A stretch of 64,000 bases of DNA from Dryocosmus kuriphilus (Eukaryota > Arthropoda > Insecta > Hymenoptera > Cynipidae), in assembly GCA_038277395.1 (NCBI GenBank), contig CM076190.1, positions 188,606,001 to 188,670,000 on the forward strand, read 5' to 3'. The translations under genes and the position numbers were made by a program. Each line of letters starts with the position of its first letter. Position 1 is the first letter of the stretch. Shown here piece after piece: positions 28,735 to 39,631 of this stretch. Under the pieces are notes generated by a model. The model was not told where the DNA came from. It saw only the letters and a program-made list of their open reading frames with translations, and searched no databases.

Positions 28735-29628
28735 GAATAAGTTGTACATTTTCCGCTTCGTTCCTTCAAACAACAACGATGGATTTCACACTCTACTGCG
28801 ATTTACAGGTAAGTATTTTTTTAACTCTTGAGAACATTCTCACGCCAGAATGTTCTAAAAGGTTAGAATGCATCATCTTGCGTCACTTGTCGAAACTTGT
28901 CGAAACGTGCATCAACTTGTTTAAACTTGTCGATGCTTGTCGAAACTTGTCGAGTTCTCGGGAATCCCCATAATACGTCACCTACAGTATGTGTAGGAGA
29001 GAGAGAGATGTAAATTCCATTACATAACCTTGACTGCATTTCTACTTGCTTATGGGTGAGAGAGAGAGAAGGGGTAAGGGTGGTAATTTCATGTCTCTAG
29101 ATATTGCGTACTAAAATAAGCTTAGCACGGACATGAACCGCGTCAATTCTCGAGGTATATAGTCTGGAACAGAACCCTACCGTACCGACTAACGTTAAAT
29201 AGCTTATTTCATAAGTGACAGATTTCTGCCTTACCGACTGATGGTAACAAACTGCCACAGATTTCTGCCTTACCGACTGATGGTAACAAACTGCCACAGA
29301 TTTCTGCCTTACCGACTGATGGTAACAAACTGCCACATATTTCTACCTTACCGACTGATGGTAACAAACTGCCATGTTTCTAATAGATCCAGAACCCCTA
29401 CCTTACCGACCGAGGGTAACAAACTGCCACATATTTCTACATTACCAACTGATGGTAACAAACTGCCATGTTTCTAATGGATCCAGAAACCCTACCTTAC
29501 CGACCGAGGGTAATACCGACTGTCGATACTTAGCATGGACACACACCACTGAGGGAGTAGTGGCGCCATCTGTCGGCGGCAGCGTGAAGCTTGTCGTGGT
29601 GAGGCCGTAGCCCCCTTGCTATACTACT
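28735..29628. repeat. Polinton 1 right terminal inverted repeat
   Basis: Reverse complement of 14027-14912, with fewer 39-bp units. It also has an extra stretch (about 28826-28930) containing GAACATTCTC and GAATGTTCTAAAA, two imperfect heat-shock-type sites. The exon-like piece ATGGATTTCACACTC...GATTTACAG/GTAAGT at 28780-28815 points toward the end of the element. Confidence 0.9.
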
Positions 29629-29634
29629 ATGATG
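29629..29634. repeat. Target-site duplication of Polinton 1, right copy (ATGATG)
   Basis: Identical to 14021-14026. Removing the element and one copy restores a continuous reading of the old polB across the site. Confidence 0.9.
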
Positions 29635-29756
29635 AAATCAAGTTTCCAATTACTTGACACGATATCACAAAATTTGAAAAATTTAATAATTTGAGTATAA
29701 ATGTTTATGGTGTAGAGTCCTATGAAAATTGTAAGAAGGAAAAAATTATTCCACTA
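29629..29756 (+). pseudogene. Old Polinton polB remnant, middle piece
   Basis: Continues the frame of 13792-14026: DEIKFPIT, a stop, then HDITKFEKFNNLSINVYG and KEKIIPLYE. It parallels VALKDVKKFEEKNQISVNVYG of the Polinton 1 polymerase. It ends at the TA where the mariner element begins. Confidence 0.8.
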
Positions 29757-30425
29757 TACGAGGTGTGATCAAAATTAAGGTGACTTTTTATTTTTATCAA
29801 AAAAATTTATTTATTCATCAATATTGATGTTGTCCCCTTCAAAGTAATCCCCCTCGGATATAATACATTTGTGCCAGCGCTTTTTCCAATCCTCAAAGCA
29901 TTTCTGACAAGCACTTTTTGGTATAGCCTTCAGCTCTTCCAGCGATGCGGTCTTTATTTCCTCAATCGTCGTAAAACGCCGTCCGCTGAGGCATGATTAT
30001 GGTGTTGTTATTGGCCAAAAAATTACGAACAAGCAATGACGTGTGAGCTGGCGCATTATCGTGGTGCAATAACCATGACTGATTTTTCCACAAGTCCGGG
30101 CGTTTTTTTTTTCGTATTGCTTCATGCAAACGGCGCATAACTGCAAGGTATTACTCTTTATTAACTGTACGACCTTGTGGTAAGAACTCCTGATGCACTA
30201 CGCCATGATAATCGAAGAAAACGGTAAGCAAAACCTTGACATTTGATCGAACTTGGCGTGCTTTTCTTGGTCTTGGTGATCCAGAATGCTTCCACCGGGA
30301 CGATTGAGCCTTAGATTCAACGTCATAACCATATACCCATGTTTCATCACCTGTTATGATCCTCTTGAGCAAGTCTGGGTCGCCGTTGACGTCATTTAAC
30401 AGCTTCTGAGCGATGCTTAACATTG
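29757..30425 (-). pseudogene. mariner transposon fragment with C-terminal transposase
   Basis: The minus strand reads GDETWVYGYDVESKAQSS, ARQVRSNVKVLLTVFFDYHG (first Asp region), then after a shift HHDNAPAHTSLLVRNFL with the second catalytic Asp and a DD34D-like end. The terminus TACGAGGTGTGATCAAAA at 29757 is a mariner-type inverted repeat. The N-terminal half is missing, so the copy is 5'-truncated or deleted together with part of the surrounding polB. Several stops mark it as dead. Confidence 0.88.
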
Positions 30426-30426
30426 C

Positions 30427-31100
30427 AACAAGAGCAAGAATTCAAAACGGCAAAAAGCTGTCACATTTGTGAAAAAACCTTTTTCAAAAGAAGGTGAAAC
30501 TAAATATCGTGATCATGATCATTTTACAGGTAAATATCGCGGAGCGAGTCATCCAGCTTGTAATATTAACTATAAAGACTCACATGTGATTCCCGTAGTT
30601 TTACATAGCTTGTCTGTATATGATGCACATTTTATTATAAAAGACTTATTTACAAGTTTTGAAGGTAGCATTCAACTGTTGCCTATAAACAAAGAAAAAT
30701 ATATATCTTTTACAAAGCATGTGGAAGGCTCAAATGTAAAGCTTCGATTTATTGATTCATTTAGATTTATGCCTACTAGTCTTGAAAAGTTGGCATCATA
30801 CCTAAATAGTGATGAGACAAAAATTACAAGAAAATACTGTAAATATAATGACGAATTTAATTTATTAACAAGAACAAGGGTTTTTCCTTATGATTATATT
30901 GACTTTTGGCAAAAATTGCGAGAAAAAACAATTACCGCCAAAAGAAGCTTTGTATTCCAAATTAAATGATTCCGATATTTCAGAACAAGATTATCAGCAT
31001 TCCTGTAAAGTATGAGAAACATTTAATTTGAAAACTTTGGATGAATACTCTGACTTATATTTAAAAACAGATGTTTTACTTTTGGCATACGTCGGAAGGT
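30427..31100 (+). pseudogene. Old Polinton polB remnant, right piece (endonuclease VII insert to exonuclease III motif)
   Basis: Begins at KSCHICEKTF, shifts, then reads RDHDHFTGKYRGASHPACN, YDAHFIIKDLF, KEKYISFTKHV, FRFMPTSLEKLASYL and, after more shifts, LKTLDEYSDLYLKTDVLLL. These are the HNH-like insert and exonuclease motifs II and III of Polinton polB. About 200 codons between this piece and 29756 are missing. No polymerase palm motifs follow. Confidence 0.88.
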
Positions 31101-31776
31101 ATTTGCTCTTATCTATAAATGGATTGTTTAAATATTCCACCATTATACAACACTTATCTGTCGTCATATCTTTCATAGTTTTAATAACAAATTACTTAGA
31201 TATTTGCTGATAGGAAGCTGATATCATATTTTTAAAAATAATTTGATTAAAAAAAACGTATACGTAGGGCATACGTCGGACGGTCTTTGCTCTTATTGGT
31301 AAATGAATTGTCTGAAAGCAGGTAGAGCGGTGAAGATGAGGGGTTGTTTTCGCCAAGTTCGCTTCTCGCAATTGCGAAATATAATTAATAACGTCATCGA
31401 AAACATTATAGAAACTTAGCATGGACATGAACCACTTTAGCTCTGGATGTCCGTAACGGTCGGTAACAGGAATCTTGGCTTAGAACGCTCTCTGCTCATC
31501 AACTTACTTACCTTATGAATCACCCTTCGTACTTGATTGCGAGGGAAAATTCCAAAACTTCTGAGTGGAGCAACCTTCTGCCGCAGTGATATTTTTCGAG
31601 AAAAATACGTGAGTGAGACAAATCTCTGACAAACGTCACATAGCTTTGTGTAGTGACAGTTACGAGAAGAGGACTTTCGAGCTACACCATGGATCATATC
31701 AGATTCAAGGTAGTCACCTAGTAAATCTGTTCCCATTGAGGAGTACCGAGCAGCGGCTCAAAGGCCGCACTCATTC
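31101..31776. other. Unassigned, possibly decayed Polinton end
   Basis: No gene supported. At 31417-31436 CTTAGCATGGACATGAACCA resembles the AGCTTAGCACGGACATGAACC block of the Polinton 1 terminal repeat, followed by GTCCGTAACGGTCGGTAAC, reminiscent of the CAGTCGGTAA units. This could be a trace of the old element's terminus, but the match is short. Confidence 0.35.
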
Positions 31777-32234
31777 ATTTTTACATTCTCATCTCAATGA
31801 GAAAGGTATTAGTTTTACGTGAAAACTGACTTTCGCGGATTTCATGAAATCTCGAAGTTTCATGAGCCCCTGAATCCGAAATAAAATGTTTTACGTTGGT
31901 GTCTGTCTGTCGTTGTTGTCGTCGTTGTCTTAGTCTGTTTCCACGATAACTTTCGAAGGACTAATCGGATTGGATTGCGCTTTGGCACACTTCTTTAGGG
32001 CATAAAAAGTAAGGACAAATTCGTTAACCAGCGGTTTTTGACCAGTGTTTCTGGTTTTATCCATCATAATTTCTTTCTAAAAATCAAGAATTCAAATTTC
32101 CCGCCAAAATATGCAAGATAAGAAGAAAATTATAATACACAAGTTGTTCATCCCAAAAGGATCTACAAATTTGCTCTCTATCATTTTTTCGGAAAGACGC
32201 ATTGTTATTGAGTTATTCGTGAAATATGTTATTA

Positions 32235-33430
32235 CAGTCTGTCTCACAAGACAAGGTACGCGTTTTGTCGAAAAGTTTCAGATTTTTTTTCCTTCCTTTT
32301 TTGGCCTGACTGTACGTTTGAAGGGCTAAGGCGGAACCGCTGATTCGCTTCATTCTCGTTCTAAGTGTCAGATATTGCGCAAGATTGCGCAATAAGTGCT
32401 GTATACGCTAAACGTTTTGAGGCTGTGTTTTTGTGCACCAATAAACACGGACCACATCTTTCGTACTCAGCCGCTGCTAAAGTGCTTAAAAAGTCTAAGC
32501 ACTTCGTGCAAACGTGGATGGAGCGGTATAGGGACACCAAAACAGTCGACGATCTGTCGAAAGAGGAGAAATGCGAGCAACGTCGAGTAAGGAGGATAAG
32601 GCGATCATCGCACTGTTCAAGCGCAACCCAGCTCTGCGGCTGCGCGAAAGCAAAAGTGCAGTACCGTAGCACGAGGCAGAAACCCCTGCTCTCAAGGTTC
32701 ACATGCAAAAACGCTTGGCATGGGCTACGGAAAATAATGATCGCGATTGGTCAAATGTAATTTGTTTCCGACGAAGCGTCCTTTTGGGCATGGTTTGCCA
32801 TAAAACGTGCCTGGTCAGGCTGTGGTGAGCGATTCCTCCGGCGAACTGTTAAACACCCCATGAAGGTCCATGTTTGGGGATGCTTCTAACAGCGCGGTTT
32901 TGGCTGTTTAGAGCTTTTTACTGAGAACCTGAACGCTCAAAGAATGGTCAAAATCTACAAACATGGTCTTCTGAAGTCTGCAGGAAAGATGTTTGGAGCC
33001 AACAATGAGGTTTGGATCCTTCAAGAGGACAACGACCCTAACATTGCAATCGCCTCTGCACGAGCTGGAAAGCGGAAAATGGCGTCGTGAACTTGGACTG
33101 GTCTTTACAATCTCCTGATGCAAATCCAATTGAAAATGTGTGGAGTGACGTTAAGAGAAAACTTGCAGGAAGGCGTGTAGTCACCCTCAAGCAGCTCTCT
33201 CGACGAATTAGAGAGGTATGGCGCTCTCTATCTTCAGAATATGCCGAAAAACTAGTCGAGGGCGTGCCCAGAAGGTGCCAGGCCATTATCCAGAATAACG
33301 GCGATTGGACGGTTTATTAACTAGAGTCCGCCCTAATTTTTAAAGCGTTTTTTTCATGGCAAAAAAGAAAAATGAAGTTTTATTTGAAACTTTTCGAGAA
33401 AACGCATACCATGTCTTGTGGGACAGACTG
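32235..33430 (+). mobile_element. Tc1-like transposon, 1,196 bp, nearly complete
   Basis: Both ends carry inverted repeats of about 45 bp (CAGTCTGTCTCACAAGACA on the left, TGTCTTGTGGGACAGACTG on the right) flanked by TA. It sits inside repeat A copy 2, so it is the younger of the two. Confidence 0.9.
32365..33320 (+). pseudogene. Tc1-family transposase, degenerate
   Basis: The N-terminal helix-turn-helix region (LSYSAAAKVLKKSKHFVQTW) is open to about 32575, followed by shifts. The middle contains the decayed first Asp region (FVSDEASFW-like, near 32765). The last open piece at 33087-33320 includes WSLQSPDANPIENVWSDVKR with the final catalytic acidic residue. Several frameshifts and a stop make it inactive. 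The terminal repeats remain good, so it could be mobilised in trans. Confidence 0.88.
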
Positions 33431-33600
33431 TAAATACAAAGAAATCCACTTTTCACCAAAACTATGCAAGATAAGAAAAAAATTACAATAAACAAAGTTG
33501 TTCACCTTAAAAAGATCTACTTTGCTTAAAACTATTTTTTAATCCAGCGCATAGTTTATTCATGAAACGTATAATAGCTGTTTTAATAAAAAAATACTAC

Positions 33601-33835
33601 ACTTCGTTTTATTCAAACATAATGTTATTTTTATGCATTATTCAGTTGAGGAACCTTTCCAGTTGAGGTCACTCTCTCCCATATTATGAAGCTTCAGCGA
33701 ATTTTTAGTTTTGTTATTTTTACTGAAAATTATTATCACTGCCTATAAATAAGATAAGAAAATAAATAATGATAAGTGTGCCGACACATTAAAAAAATAA
33801 TAAATAACATTTTTTCAAAATATATTTTTCTACTT
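33601..33835. other. Spacer between two repeat A copies
   Basis: AT-rich, nothing recognised. Confidence 0.35.
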
Positions 33836-34715
33836 TTTACATTCTCATCTCAATGAGAAGGTATTAGTTTTATGTGAAAAATGACTTTCGCGGATTTCAT
33901 GATATCTCGACGTTTCGTGGCACCCTAAATCCAACAAAAACATGTTTTACGACGGTGTCTGTCGGTCTGTTGTCGTCGTCGGAGTCTGTTCCCACGATAA
34001 CATTAAAGGACTAATCGGATTGGATTGCGTTTTTGCACAATTCTTTAAGACATGAAAGGAAAGGATGAATTCATGAACCAGCGGTTTTTGACCAGTGGCT
34101 ATGGTTTTATCCATCAAAAACGGTTTTCACAAAATCAAAAAATCAATTTTCCGGCTAAACTATGCGAGATACAAAAAAAAAAAAAAAAAAAAAAAACAGT
34201 AGAGAGTAAAATTATTCATCTTAAAAAAAATCTACAAATTTTGTTTTAACCATTTTCTCATAAAATCCACGGTTTTTGTTTTAATCGAGAAAATGTTATT
34301 AAAAATAAAAAACCGTGTTTTCTTGCCAAAATATGCAATACACGAAAAAATGATAATAAATAAAGTTGTTCATCTCAAAAAGGTCTGAAAATTTGCTCTA
34401 TATCATTTTTTTTTGAGCATACGCGTAGTTTTTGAGCTATTCGTGAAACATGTTATGAAATATAAAGAAAACCACTTTTCAGCAAAACTGTGCAAGATAT
34501 GAGAAAATAGTAACAAGCAGAATTGTTCACCTTGGAAAGAGCTACAAAATTTATTTATAAGACTCTTCGTTTTACTTTTAAGGATCGAAATCCTGCATTG
34601 TGAAAATTTGGAAAATCACAAAAAGACTTTACCAATCTGCAATGTGTTTAAAAAAAATTTAATTGTCGAGCGCGAAGCGCGACGGTCATGATGAGAATGT
34701 ATTCCTTGAGGTCAA
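33836..34715 (+). mobile_element. Repeat A, copy 3, running into the assembly gap
   Basis: Starts ACATTCTCATCTCAATGAGAAGG and ends GTCGAGCGCGAAGCGCGACGG with TGATGAGAATGT at about 34688-34699, just before the Ns. A run of 23 A is at 34174-34196. The order of blocks is the same as in copy 1. Confidence 0.8.
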
Positions 34716-35215
34716 NNNNNNNNNNNNNNNNNNNNNNNNNNNNNNNNNNNNNNNNNNNNNNNNNNNNNNNNNNNNNNNNNNNNNNNNNNNNNNNNNNNNN
34801 NNNNNNNNNNNNNNNNNNNNNNNNNNNNNNNNNNNNNNNNNNNNNNNNNNNNNNNNNNNNNNNNNNNNNNNNNNNNNNNNNNNNNNNNNNNNNNNNNNNN
34901 NNNNNNNNNNNNNNNNNNNNNNNNNNNNNNNNNNNNNNNNNNNNNNNNNNNNNNNNNNNNNNNNNNNNNNNNNNNNNNNNNNNNNNNNNNNNNNNNNNNN
35001 NNNNNNNNNNNNNNNNNNNNNNNNNNNNNNNNNNNNNNNNNNNNNNNNNNNNNNNNNNNNNNNNNNNNNNNNNNNNNNNNNNNNNNNNNNNNNNNNNNNN
35101 NNNNNNNNNNNNNNNNNNNNNNNNNNNNNNNNNNNNNNNNNNNNNNNNNNNNNNNNNNNNNNNNNNNNNNNNNNNNNNNNNNNNNNNNNNNNNNNNNNNN
35201 NNNNNNNNNNNNNNN
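34716..35215. other. Assembly gap, 500 N
   Basis: Exactly 500 undetermined bases, probably a placeholder of arbitrary length. Any open frame spanning it is meaningless. Confidence 1.
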
Positions 35216-35415
35216 TCTTTTGTACGATTCCAGTAACAGTGTCTATAGCTGAAAGGTCTTTTCGCAGACCCGCGAACTCCTTGAAAGCTCGGCAAAGAAG
35301 CACAACAGGCCAAAGTCGTCTTAACCATTTAGCCATTTTAGCAACTGAGAATGAATTGGCTAAGACTCTTGACTTTTCCGATGCAATTGATCATTTAAGT
35401 CAAAAAAAGCTCTGA
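35216..35415 (+). pseudogene. hAT-family transposase, C-terminal dimerisation region
   Basis: The plus frame out of the gap reads TIPVTVSIAERSFRRPANSL, RSTTGQSRLNHLAILA and LAKTLDFSDAIDHL before a stop at 35415. This is the conserved hAT (ZMYM1-like) C-terminal block. The body of the element would lie in the gap or be lost. Confidence 0.82.
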
Positions 35416-36590
35416 AAAATATTATTAAATAATCTTATTTTGTAGCCAGTGTTTATGCTTTACGTAGATATATAATTACCTTTTTGGTAACTATTTTTCT
35501 TTCAATCTTGGTGTGATAAAACAATATATGTATACGGCGCATGTAATCATATTAAAATAGAATAATTTTATGAATAAAATTTTGCTTGTACTCAAAAAAT
35601 AGTTACCATAATTATCCCCTCTATTTTCAGATTAAATTACATCTAAAGGAATTATGGGCAAAAAATAAAAAAGCAATTGAAAGGTAGCACACTACGGTAA
35701 AATAGGAGGGGGCCCGTAACTAATTTTTGGGTCCAGGGCCCGTAATCGAATGTGGGGGCCATGATTTATGAATGCGATATTTGCCTGTTTTAGAAAAAAA
35801 TTATATGAGGCTAACTTACAATTGGAGCATTTTAATTGTACACACATACGCCTTTTAGCTGTAGTTTATGGTATTATCAAATTTAAAATTATCAACAAAA
35901 CTAAGTTTTAAAAAAATTGGTTGTTGTTAAGTAAATATATTTTTTAAGCCATTTTGTTAAATTATGACGTTTTTGTTTTGAATAAAGAAAATATTTGTAA
36001 GCATACATACACAAATTAATTTTTTTCTAGCTTCTTTTCGTGAAAATTTAAAATGATGTATTGAAATTTATTTTAAAGTAACGTTAAGTTAATGAGTTAC
36101 TTTTCTTCAGTAAAAGTAACGATAACGAATTACAAATTTTTATGAAGTAACGGTAACGTTATTATTATTGTCCTTTTATTTATATTTTTAAAATTTGACG
36201 TTATTTTATCTTAATTAATTGAGAATCTAATTTGTGAAAAAATAGTCTGAGTTTTTTTTTTGACAAGATTTATCATTTTCAAGAGAAGTCTGAGTAATGG
36301 AAAACATATTTTTCGTATAAAAGTGTAAATAATAAAATAATAATTAAAATAATTCTAATAGCTGGGGAATGAGAGCCATTGAAATGAGGACCGGTTTTAT
36401 GATTCCGTCTCTATTTCTTTATTATCTAAGTTAACATGTTTATTTTTTAGTATGACGTCTGTGAAATTTTCACATATGTTGACAGAGTTGGAAGGCAAGG
36501 TTGTGAAACCTGTAAACAAGCTACATTAACTCTTATTTCAAATTGTAATCACTGAAATAACTAAATTTATTGAAAATTATTTTCAAAATT
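35416..36590. other. AT-rich, no gene seen
   Basis: No recognisable element beyond short GTAACG-rich strings near 36075-36160. Confidence 0.4.
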
Positions 36591-37850
36591 TCAAATTTAG
36601 TTTTCAACCAAAAGATGATTTTTCAACCAATAAAGAAAGAAACTGCTTTTGAACAAAAAGGATTTTTTCAACAAATAGTTGAATCACCATTATATAAAAA
36701 AAAAAAGTTTTTTCAATGAAAGAGTTGAATTTACAGTCAAAAAGATGGATTTAGAAAAACTAATTTTCAATCGAAAAACATTACTTTTCTAACAATGATT
36801 AATTTTTACCAAAATCGTTCAATTTAGTGAAAGAGTTACGTTTTATACTAAGAAAGATGAATTCTCAATCAAAAATGTAATATTTAAATTTTCAAGCAAA
36901 TATAGAAAAAAGGATTTTCAACCAGAAACGTAACTATTTAATTTTTTAGCCAACTATTTGACTTTTTTTTTTAAAAGTTGAGTTTTCATAAAAAAAGTAA
37001 ATTTTGAATAAAAAAGAGTTATATTTTAAATGAAAAAAATTAATTTTAAACGAAAAAAGACTAATTTTTAACGGAATAGATTAATTTTGGAATAAAAAAT
37101 TTTTTTAACAAAATAATTGAATTTTTAACGAAATAGTTCAATTTTAAACTAAATTGAATTTAGAAAAAAAATTAAACTCTCAACTAAAAAAGATGAATTC
37201 TCAACTAAAAAAAGACCGGAAACGTTCATTTTCAACTACAAAGGTTGACATTTTTAAGAAAGAAAGTTAAATTTTCAATAAAATAAGTAAGTTTTCAATA
37301 AAAATTTATATTTTAAATAAAAACAAGAATTTTCAACGGAATGGTAGATCTACACCAAAAAAATTTTTTTTAAACAAAATAGTTGAATTTTCAACTAAAA
37401 ACGATGAATTTGCAAACAAAAACCTTACAGTAGAATTTGACCAGAAAATATTGCTGTTCAACCAAAAATAGTTGAATTATTAACCCCAAAGAAAGAAATT
37501 TTTAGTAAAAAAATGGAATTTTTATCCAAAAAGATGAACTTTAAACAAATCTTTTTTATTGCAAATCTCATTTTTTTTGTTGAGAAATCATCTTTTTTGA
37601 TTGAAAATTGCATGATTTGGTTGAAAGTCTAACTATTTAAAAGAAAAAATGAATCCTCTTTTTCAAAATTTAGATACGTAAACATTGGCTCTTTTAGAAC
37701 TCATCTTTTTTTGTTGAAAATGAAACTACTTTTTCGAAAATTGAAAGTTTTTGTAACCAAATCTCCTTTGGTTGAAAGTTAATTTCATTTTTGTTAAAAA
37801 TTGAAGTATTTTTGGTTCAAAAACATTTTTTTTCTTGAAACTTTAGCCGT
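36590..37850. repeat. Degenerate AT-rich array (same family as 9600-11480), with an inversion
   Basis: Up to about 37550 the strand reads TTTTCAACNAAAA-type units. From about 37560 to 37850 it reads the complement (TTGAAAATTG, TTGGTTGAAAGT, TTTTTGTTGAAAAT). The switch point marks an inversion or two opposed insertions. Confidence 0.8.
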
Positions 37851-37999
37851 TCCAACAATGGAAGAACTTAGTTCCGAAAACTTAGCATGCTTTCTTCTTC
37901 ATTTAGTTAGCCCGAATCAATTTTGTTAATTTAACTAAATAAAAAACATAGAGAATGTTTCCACATTTTATAATTTCCTATTGCCGTGAGAAGAGGGTG
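37851..37999. other. Spacer, nothing recognised
   Basis: Short AT-rich stretch between the AT array and the inverted-repeat cluster. Confidence 0.3.
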
Positions 38000-39420
38000 G
38001 CTGTTGGAACTTTCGACAACAAAACTGAAAATACAAAAACTTATAATGTAAAACGTTTTAATAATCATCATTATCTTGCTTCGAAGGAGGTACTTTTGAC
38101 AACACACAATTTCCGAAAATACAAACTGCTGTTTCATGGTTTTTCTGCTGTTCCGTGATCTTTTAAAATTGTACGTGTGCTGGAAAGGTGGTTGATTGTG
38201 TTTGTGGATCATGAAACGATTAACAGTATTGTATCAATCGCCCTTGTTAAGGTATGTACTTTCGGAAATTGGCTATTGTCAATAGTACGACCTTTGACAC
38301 AAGATAATGATGATTGTTAAATCGCGTTGTTTGTTAAAACGCCAAAAGTTTTACTTTTACAGCAGCGAACGTTCATACTGTCAAAAATTACAACAACCAT
38401 ACTTTTCTTGTGTCAAAAATGGGATTTTTCACACGTGCTGTGAAAAGTGCATATTGTCAAACGTACGGTGTGCATTTGGTGCATTCCCATAACATACTAC
38501 GGGTACTCAAAACACAAAAATGACATCCATTTTTACCTATCTCTTACGGCTTACGAGATATTAGTTGCTAAGGATAAGAATGATTGTAGCAGAAGGATCT
38601 TGAGAAAAACGGGAATGCACCAAATGTACGCCGTACGATTGACAACATGTACTTTTCACGGCAAATGTAAATAAACTCATTTTTGACGCAAGAAAAGCGT
38701 GGTTTATTTTAATTTTTGACAGTATGAATTTACACTACTACTAAAAGTACAACTTTTGACGCAAGGTAGGGGTTGCTGTTGGAACTTTCAACAGAAAAAC
38801 ACAAAATACCAGAACTTGCGATGTTAAACGTTTTAATAATCATCATTATCTTCCGTCAAAAGTCGCACCTTTGACAATAGCCAATTTCCGAAAGTACATA
38901 CTTTAAGAACCACGATTAACACAATGCTATTATAAGTTTCATGATCCGCAACTCAGTCAACCCCCTTCCGAGCACACAATTTTATTAGATCATGAAAGAG
39001 AAGAATATCATGAAACATTTAACCGCATTGTGTTAATCTTTGTTGTTAAAGTTTGTACTTTCGGAAACTGGCTGTGGTCAAGGGTACGACTTTTGACGCA
39101 AGATAATGATGATTGTTAAAATGTTGAACATCACAAGTTCTTGTATTTTGTGTTTTGCTGTTGAAAGTTTCAACAGCCAAACTTTTCTTTTGTCAAAAGT
39201 TGTGCTTTTCACAGCAGCGAAAATTCATACTGTCAAAAATTGCAACAGCCACACTTTTATTACGGCAAAAGTGGGCCTTTTCACATCTGCTGTGAAAAGT
39301 GCATGTTGGCAAACGTACGGTGCGCATTTCATGGTCGCTCAAAACAATGTTGTCTCAGTATTGCCGGCTTTGCAGGAAATATCGGTGCAACATTGAGGCA
39401 ATATTGGGTGCTAATAGGGT
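38000..39420. repeat. Cluster of interleaved direct and inverted repeats
   Basis: The block TTTTAATAATCATCATTATCTT occurs at about 38053 and 38829, and its reverse, AGATAATGATGATTGTTAAA, at about 38300 and 39099. GTACTTTCGGAAATTGGCTATTG on one strand is matched by CAATAGCCAATTTCCGAAAGTAC on the other. GTGCATNTTGNCAAACGTACGGTG occurs near 38449 and 39299. The pattern is two foldback units in tandem. No gene is supported. Confidence 0.65.
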
Positions 39421-39631
39421 ATTGAACCAAAATAGAAGCGCAGCATTTTTTAGTCAAAAAGAACTTAAGACAAGTTGTGAAACAAAAGAAAGTTACATGA
39501 TGTTGTCCCGGCAATTGCTGAAATAGGACCTGACAAAAATAAGACACAGTAAATGTTAGCCTAGCTTTCTTCTGTAATTTACAATCAATTATTATTAAGT
39601 ACAATACACTGATTTTTCAATGCAGTTTCCT
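39421..39631. other. 3' flank of the two-exon gene, nothing recognised
   Basis: Short noncoding stretch downstream of the stop at 39632. Confidence 0.3.

Larger units (their letters stand above)
14027..29628. mobile_element. Polinton 1: complete Polinton/Maverick element, 15,602 bp
   Basis: Bounded by inverted termini starting AGTAGTATAGCAAGGGGG and by 6-bp target duplications ATGATG. It carries a 99-residue gene (minus), polB (plus, broken), integrase, a 142-residue protein, a 296-residue protein and ATPase (all minus), then PLA2-like, protease, minor capsid, major capsid and a 181-residue protein (all plus). Length, gene set, TIR length near 0.9 kb and TSD size all match autonomous Polintons. 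Most breaks lie in homopolymer runs, so the copy may be less decayed than it looks. It is inserted in the polB of an older Polinton. Confidence 0.95.
31777..33600 (+). mobile_element. Repeat A, copy 2, split by a Tc1 element
   Basis: Starts with ACATTCTCATCTCAATGAG, has the ACTTTCGCGGATTTCATGAAATC block and the GGACTAATCGGATTG block, and resumes at 33433 (CTTTTCACCAAAACTATGCAAG) after the Tc1 insertion. The minus-strand frame present in copies 1 and 4 is broken here. Confidence 0.75.

Noticed and set aside
14027..29628. Endogenous virus or polydnavirus proviral segment rather than a transposon
   Set aside because: The RVE integrase, 6-bp duplication, terminal repeats and gene order fit Polinton/Maverick; no polydnavirus circle motifs or virulence gene families are present.
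34648..35415. Long open frames on both strands across 34716-35215
   Set aside because: They exist only because the Ns are read as open codons. Only the hAT piece after the gap has real sequence support.
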